Part shown: piece by piece, positions 63,218 through 64,000 of the stretch
How positions within the stretch are numbered: the stretch's first letter is position 1
Layout: every line of letters begins with the position of its first letter
Assembly (NCBI RefSeq): GCF_008520265.1
Contig: NZ_VIQM01000097.1
Location: 62,001-126,000, forward strand
Length of the DNA stretch: 64,000 nt
Direction of reading: 5' to 3'
Source: Sphingobacterium cavernae
GTDB lineage: Bacteria > Bacteroidota > Bacteroidia > Sphingobacteriales > Sphingobacteriaceae
Translations under genes and position numbers: made by a program
The notes under the pieces: generated by a model
What the model saw: only the letters and a program-made list of their open reading frames with translations
Told to the model about the DNA's origin: nothing
Database searches by the model: none

Positions 63218-64000
63218 TTAATACAAGGAACCTGTATTTACAATTGGTTGTGCTGCTTTTTCGCCGCATAATACAACCATTAGATTGCTTACCATGGCTG
63301 CTTTGCGCTCATCATCCAATTCCACAATATTCTCAGCGGATAATTTTTTCAACGCCATATCTACCATCCCAACAGCACCGTCAACGATCTTTGCACGCGC
63401 TGCTACAATTGCTGCAGCTTGCTGTCTTTGCAACATCGCTCCAGCAATCTCTGCCGCATAAGCCAAGTGGCTAATACGAGCTTCTTGCACAACTATACCT
63501 GCTTTTGACAAGCGCTCTGTCAATTCATTTTCCAAAATGTGATTTACTTCTTCCCCACCATTTCGCAAGGTAATCTCAGCCGTATCATCTTCCAAATCAT
63601 CGTATGCAAAACTCACCGCCAAATGACGAACCGCAGCTTCGGATTGTGCGCGCACATAATCAAACACGCGTTCTACATCGTACGCAGCTTTATACGTATC
63701 CCCTATTTTCCAAACGATTACCGCACCGATTTCAATAGGATTACCCATTTTATCATTAACCTTTAACGTTTGTCCTTGTAAGTTTTCCGAACGCAAAGAC
63801 ATTTTTGTCGCTGTATACAATGGATTCACAAAAAACAATCCATTTTCCTTAATTGTGCCTACATAGCTACCAAAGAAATTCAATACACGTGAATGATTCG
63901 GATGCACAATCAGAATTCCTTTAAAAATAAAAACTGAGGCTAAAAAAACTAGAATACCGAGGAATATAAATCCTGGTCGATCGTTTAAGACAGATAAATA
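63218..64000 (-). CDS. SPFH/band 7 membrane protein (5' end outside window)
   Basis: The reading frame continues upstream of the internal GTG at 63907 and stays open to the right edge. The added part includes a membrane segment (FIFLGILVFLASVFIF) typical of SPFH proteins. The SPFH domain follows (HPNHSRVLNFFGSYVGT; PLYTATKMSLRSENL; ILENELTERLSKAGIVVQEA), then the coiled-coil-rich AAAIVAARAKIVDGAVGMV end. SPFH proteins form membrane-associated rings linked to proteases or membrane domains. About 260 residues are visible; the N terminus is missing. Confidence 0.88.
   Translation of the reverse strand, partial: YLSVLNDRPGFIFLGILVFLASVFIFKGILIVHPNHSRVLNFFGSYVGTIKENGLFFVNPLYTATKMSLRSENLQGQTLKVNDKMGNPIEIGAVIVWKIGDTYKAAYDVERVFDYVRAQSEAAVRHLAVSFAYDDLEDDTAEITLRNGGEEVNHILENELTERLSKAGIVVQEARISHLAYAAEIAGAMLQRQQAAAIVAARAKIVDGAVGMVDMALKKLSAENIVELDDERKAAMVSNLMVVLCGEKAAQPIVNTGSLY

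Noticed and set aside
1..64000. CRISPR arrays, tRNA or rRNA genes
   Set aside because: No regularly spaced repeats and no cloverleaf or rRNA-like sequence was noticed on either strand.

Overview
The window looks like a chromosomal piece of an AT-rich Bacteroidota, most likely a Sphingobacterium- or Pedobacter-like member of the Sphingobacteriaceae. Signs are the SusC/SusD pair, many lipoprotein signal peptides, STN domains, a TTTG-N19-TAnnTTTG promoter before the ribosomal genes, and the rpsF-rpsR-rplI order without priB.

Positions 1 to about 46.5 kb hold one very large polysaccharide utilisation locus (PUL), all on the minus strand, so it reads from right to left. It starts with a DUF3826-type protein, a DUF4957/DUF5123-like lipoprotein, SusC, SusD, a putative glycan-binding lipoprotein and a PL1 pectate lyase. 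Then come a two-domain beta-helix/TIM-barrel protein, a GH140-like apiosidase, a GH43-like enzyme, a 608-residue propeller protein, two GH2, two GH78 rhamnosidases, a sialidase-like protein, an esterase, a GH28, a GH141-like/L-rhamnose-mutarotase fusion and a GH105 cut by the left edge. The set points to a complex pectin. The GH140 + GH141 + CE19-like esterase combination recalls rhamnogalacturonan II (RG-II), although several enzyme families known from Bacteroides RG-II loci are not in view.

The most notable part is a tight block at 16.0-22.9 kb: sialidase-like secreted protein, iron-type alcohol dehydrogenase, DHDPS/NanA-family aldolase, PdxA2-like dehydrogenase, DUF1537 acid-sugar kinase and SSS transporter. 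Together they can be read as a complete route for the RG-II sugar acid Dha (3-deoxy-D-lyxo-heptulosarate): retro-aldol cleavage to pyruvate plus a C4 semialdehyde, reduction to D-threonate, phosphorylation, then oxidation and decarboxylation to dihydroxyacetone phosphate. The stereochemistry works out to D-threonate, the known DtnK/PdxA2 substrate. This is inference, but it explains every gene of the block.

From 46.9 to 49.3 kb an outer-membrane-type protein and a lipoprotein read divergently from the PUL. They are followed by a NarL-type sensor kinase gene destroyed by an IS1380-family element with perfect 13-bp inverted ends and a TTAAA duplication, plus two frameshifts. From 53.0 to 57.2 kb lies a Crp/Fnr regulator followed by a TolC/HlyD/ABC-2 permease export set without an ATPase. 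A decayed GIN-domain gene and a repeat-bearing spacer come next, then rpsF-rpsR-rplI, a small membrane protein, a four-gene ABC transporter/GntR operon with a clear palindromic operator, an Arc-like small protein and an SPFH (band 7) protein cut by the right edge. No tRNA, rRNA or CRISPR array was seen.
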